7,585 nucleotides of DNA from Candidatus Bathyarchaeota archaeon (GTDB taxonomy: Archaea; Thermoproteota; Bathyarchaeia; TCS64), in NCBI GenBank assembly GCA_030608725.1, contig JAUWDP010000043.1, positions 1-7,585 of the forward strand, given 5' to 3'. Position numbers and translations under genes: made by a program. Positions 5,863 through 7,585 of this stretch are shown piece after piece. Position 1 is the first letter of the stretch, and every line of letters starts with the position of its first letter. Below the pieces are notes generated by a model. It worked only from the letters and a program-made list of their open reading frames with translations, had not been told where the DNA came from and made no database searches.

Positions 5863-5884
5863 GTTTAAGAACGGAGTATCTAAC

Positions 5885-7252
5885 GTGCTTAAACGCAGGA
5901 GAGGCGTCTCAACCCTCATCGGGGTCGCGTTCTTCCTACTCATCTTCATGACGGGCTTCGCCTACTACGCCCTGATGCTCCAGGCGGGGCAGAGGTACGA
6001 TGTGGTCGTCCAGGAGATGAGCGAGTTCGACAGGAGGACCCTGAGCGAATTCGTCACGATAACCAGCGTCACGAGGACGCTCCTCAACGAGATAAACGTC
6101 ACCGTCCGCAACGATGGAGCAAGCGCCGTCCACCTCGTACTTCTGGGCATCCATAACGATGCTAACAACACTCAGGAGTACTTCGATATCGACTTTTACG
6201 TCAAGCCCGCTGAGACTCTTTCGGACATAAGGAACACCACCATCAAGGTCTACGACGACCAGCAGCTGGAGATCCGGCTCATCACTGAGCAGGGGAATGT
6301 CATCAGCGCCACCTACGCGCGCGCTCCTGATGTACACGTCAGCTATTACGGTCATGCCTCTGTCGACGAGAACCCACCGTCCGCGAAGGGAAGCCACAGC
6401 TATTACTCAGCGCAGCAGGGGGGACCCGACGGGATCCTGGACATGCTCACAGAAGAGAACACAGCGACCACCACACAGAACGTGTCCCTAATCGACCAGG
6501 AGTCGTTCGAAGGCGCCTGGCTACCCGCTGGGTGGTCGGAGGATCCTGCGGGGAACAATTGGAACAGAGAGTCCCAGCAGTCGTACGACGGCTCGTACTC
6601 AGCGGACTTCGACGGTTTCCTCTTCCCAGCTTCCGGGAACCTCCAGACCCCCGTTCTAGACGCCTCCGGAGCATTCGCGATCTACATTGACTTCTGGTAC
6701 ATGGACGATGACCTCGACGCCGGAGAGTTCCTCTTGGAGTACTACAACGGCGTGGGGTGGAACCAGATAGCGGATCTCGGCTCCACGGCCAACGAGGATC
6801 AGTGGCTCAACTACGTGGCGAAGGTCACAGACAGTCAATACTTCGTCAGCGACTTCAGGGTGAGGTGGGCTGCCGTATCGGTGGGCAACGGGGAGCACGC
6901 ATACACAGACCTTGTCAACGTCGTCATGGAGACGGCCGCGTCTCAGTTTGAGCTAGACCTCGAGGTGAAGTGGACGGACGTAGACTTCGATGAGGACAAC
7001 GAGTGGCTCTGCATCTACGCAGGGAACCAGGGTGCCGAGAACCTGGTCGTGGACGTCTGGGACGGTGGGGGATGGGTCACCGTCATCGGCGACGTCGTGA
7101 GCGGTTGGAACAACGTAGACGTGTCCCTGTATCTAACGTCGCCCACATTCTACATCCGTTTCAGGGATGAGGTCCCCGTGAGCGACGGCGTCGAGGACAG
7201 CTGGGAGATAGATGTCGTCTTCCTCCAAGTCTGGACGTACACGCCGCCCTAG
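5885..7252 (+). CDS. Pilin-like surface protein with MAM-like and jelly-roll domains
   Basis: This 455-residue protein starts with MLKRRRGVSTLIG followed by a hydrophobic helix to about residue 32. That is the layout of an archaeal class III (type IV pilin) signal, with probable cleavage by the PibD-type peptidase after Gly7. The helix would anchor the protein in the membrane or in a filament, with the rest outside. After it come a coiled-looking segment and a beta-rich region (about 40-155), a linker rich in Ser/Tyr/Gly, then a module beginning ESFEGAWLPAGW (206-217) and ending near 348. That module resembles MAM/concanavalin-type lectin folds and has an acidic WYMDDDLDAGEF patch that could bind calcium. 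A last beta-sandwich module spans about 353-455 (DLEVKW..., VDVWDGGGW...). Four N-glycosylation sequons (Asn71, Asn94, Asn117, Asn199) lie in the N-terminal half. Adhesion or surface-layer function is inferred. Codons end in C more often than in the G-rich genes at 767-2740. Confidence 0.72.
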   Translation: MLKRRRGVSTLIGVAFFLLIFMTGFAYYALMLQAGQRYDVVVQEMSEFDRRTLSEFVTITSVTRTLLNEINVTVRNDGASAVHLVLLGIHNDANNTQEYFDIDFYVKPAETLSDIRNTTIKVYDDQQLEIRLITEQGNVISATYARAPDVHVSYYGHASVDENPPSAKGSHSYYSAQQGGPDGILDMLTEENTATTTQNVSLIDQESFEGAWLPAGWSEDPAGNNWNRESQQSYDGSYSADFDGFLFPASGNLQTPVLDASGAFAIYIDFWYMDDDLDAGEFLLEYYNGVGWNQIADLGSTANEDQWLNYVAKVTDSQYFVSDFRVRWAAVSVGNGEHAYTDLVNVVMETAASQFELDLEVKWTDVDFDEDNEWLCIYAGNQGAENLVVDVWDGGGWVTVIGDVVSGWNNVDVSLYLTSPTFYIRFRDEVPVSDGVEDSWEIDVVFLQVWTYTPP

Positions 7253-7293
7253 CAGTGAACCGGCATTTCATACAGGTTTATGGAGTCGTGAGT

Positions 7294-7307
7294 ATTCTCC
7301 CTCTTCT
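7294..7307 (+). terminator. Pyrimidine-rich tract after the pilin-like gene
   Basis: A C/T run with short T tracts lies about 45 bases after the TAG stop, in the 99-base gap between two converging genes. It is a weak terminator candidate; nothing else is visible in the gap. Confidence 0.25.
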
Positions 7308-7351
7308 AGGCGCGCGCAACCACATCAAGGCCTACGGGAGACTCCCAGCCC

Positions 7352-7585
7352 TCACTTGAGCATAGGGTTCTTGTACGCAGACGAGATCGGGCACCCCGGG
7401 CACCACACATTCTCGTACCTGTGACATTCCGTGCAGTTCTTCTCGCAGGGAGGCGTCCCCCCCTCTTTCGAGTAGACCTTGACGGGCATTACTCCGTGGA
7501 TGGGCGTCCCGAGGTAGTGCGCGTAGACGACGTCCACATTTGGGGCTTCCCTCATCGCCTCCACAGTCGAGTGAAGGGCCCTGTC
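7352..7585 (-). CDS. Unrecognised cysteine-rich protein, C-terminal end only
   Basis: The frame is open to the right edge (Asp-Arg-Ala-Leu-His-Ser-Thr precede the GTG at 7564 with no stop), so the start lies outside the window. I do not recognise the family. An alpha/beta segment (VEAMREAPNVDVVYAHYLG) is followed by a cluster of five cysteines spaced C-x3-C-x2-C-x7-C-x2-C (PPCEKNCTEC and CPGC), ending 12 residues before the C-terminus. Such spacing suits a bound zinc or iron-sulfur cluster. The C-x3-C-x2-C part matches the radical-SAM spacing but lies too close to the C-terminus for that enzyme fold. Codon use and GC fit the neighbouring archaeal genes. It converges with the pilin-like gene and is transcribed separately from it. 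Confidence 0.6.
   Translation of the reverse strand, partial: DRALHSTVEAMREAPNVDVVYAHYLGTPIHGVMPVKVYSKEGGTPPCEKNCTECHRYENVWCPGCPISSAYKNPMLK

Noticed and set aside
7352..7585. Radical SAM enzyme, from the C-x3-C-x2-C spacing
   Set aside because: Only about 25 residues follow the motif before the stop, so no radical-SAM barrel can follow it.
1..7585. CRISPR array, insertion sequence, integrase or phage genes
   Set aside because: No regularly spaced repeats, transposase, integrase or phage-type protein is seen; the tRNA-Thr 3' end is not duplicated elsewhere in the window, so there is no sign of an attachment site.

Overview
The window reads as a fragment of a GC-rich archaeal genome. The evidence is AT-rich TATA-type promoters placed 26-28 bases before starts (two or three of them apparently leaderless), a methyltransferase of the archaeal COG2521 type, a TldD/TldE pair, a pilin-like surface protein with an archaeal class III signal, and a tRNA-Thr with U at the discriminator position. 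The style of the surface protein (MAM-like plus jelly-roll modules) suggests the Bathyarchaeia or a relative. That placement is an inference and is weak.

Layout. Bases 1-~260 do not belong with the rest. They are the inside of a gingipain-like (peptidase C25) gene on the + strand, with about 52% GC and more A/T-ending codons. At ~257-264 this gene stops making sense, and exactly there a minus-strand DHH phosphoesterase gene (to 662) is also cut in mid-domain. Two unrelated converging genes broken at one point suggest a chimeric assembly joint or a recent rearrangement. From 663 rightward the content is coherent: a divergent promoter region; an NHL beta-propeller protein resembling the peptide-amidating lyase PAL (767-1615); about 260 bases without a gene, holding a TATA box and a 12-base inverted repeat (1757-1822); the COG2521-type methyltransferase (about 1877-2740); tRNA-Thr(UGU) (2793-2868); and a short non-coding stretch. 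The minus-strand tldD-tldE operon follows (5784 down to 3054), then a 100-base divergent promoter region, the pilin-like surface protein (5885-7252), and finally the C-terminal end of an unrecognised cysteine-rich protein entering from the right edge (7585-7352, minus).

How the genes work together. Only tldD-tldE is clearly an operon: TGA, one base, then ATG, with the tldE ribosome site inside the end of tldD. TldD/TldE act on peptides, and PAL-type enzymes also act on peptides, but they lie in separate transcription units and no precursor peptide gene is visible, so a shared pathway is only a guess. I find no CRISPR array, insertion sequence or prophage. The observations most worth a second look are the breakpoint near 260, the PAL-like active-site set in a protein with no export signal, the paired palindromic sites upstream of the methyltransferase, and the large pilin-like adhesin.
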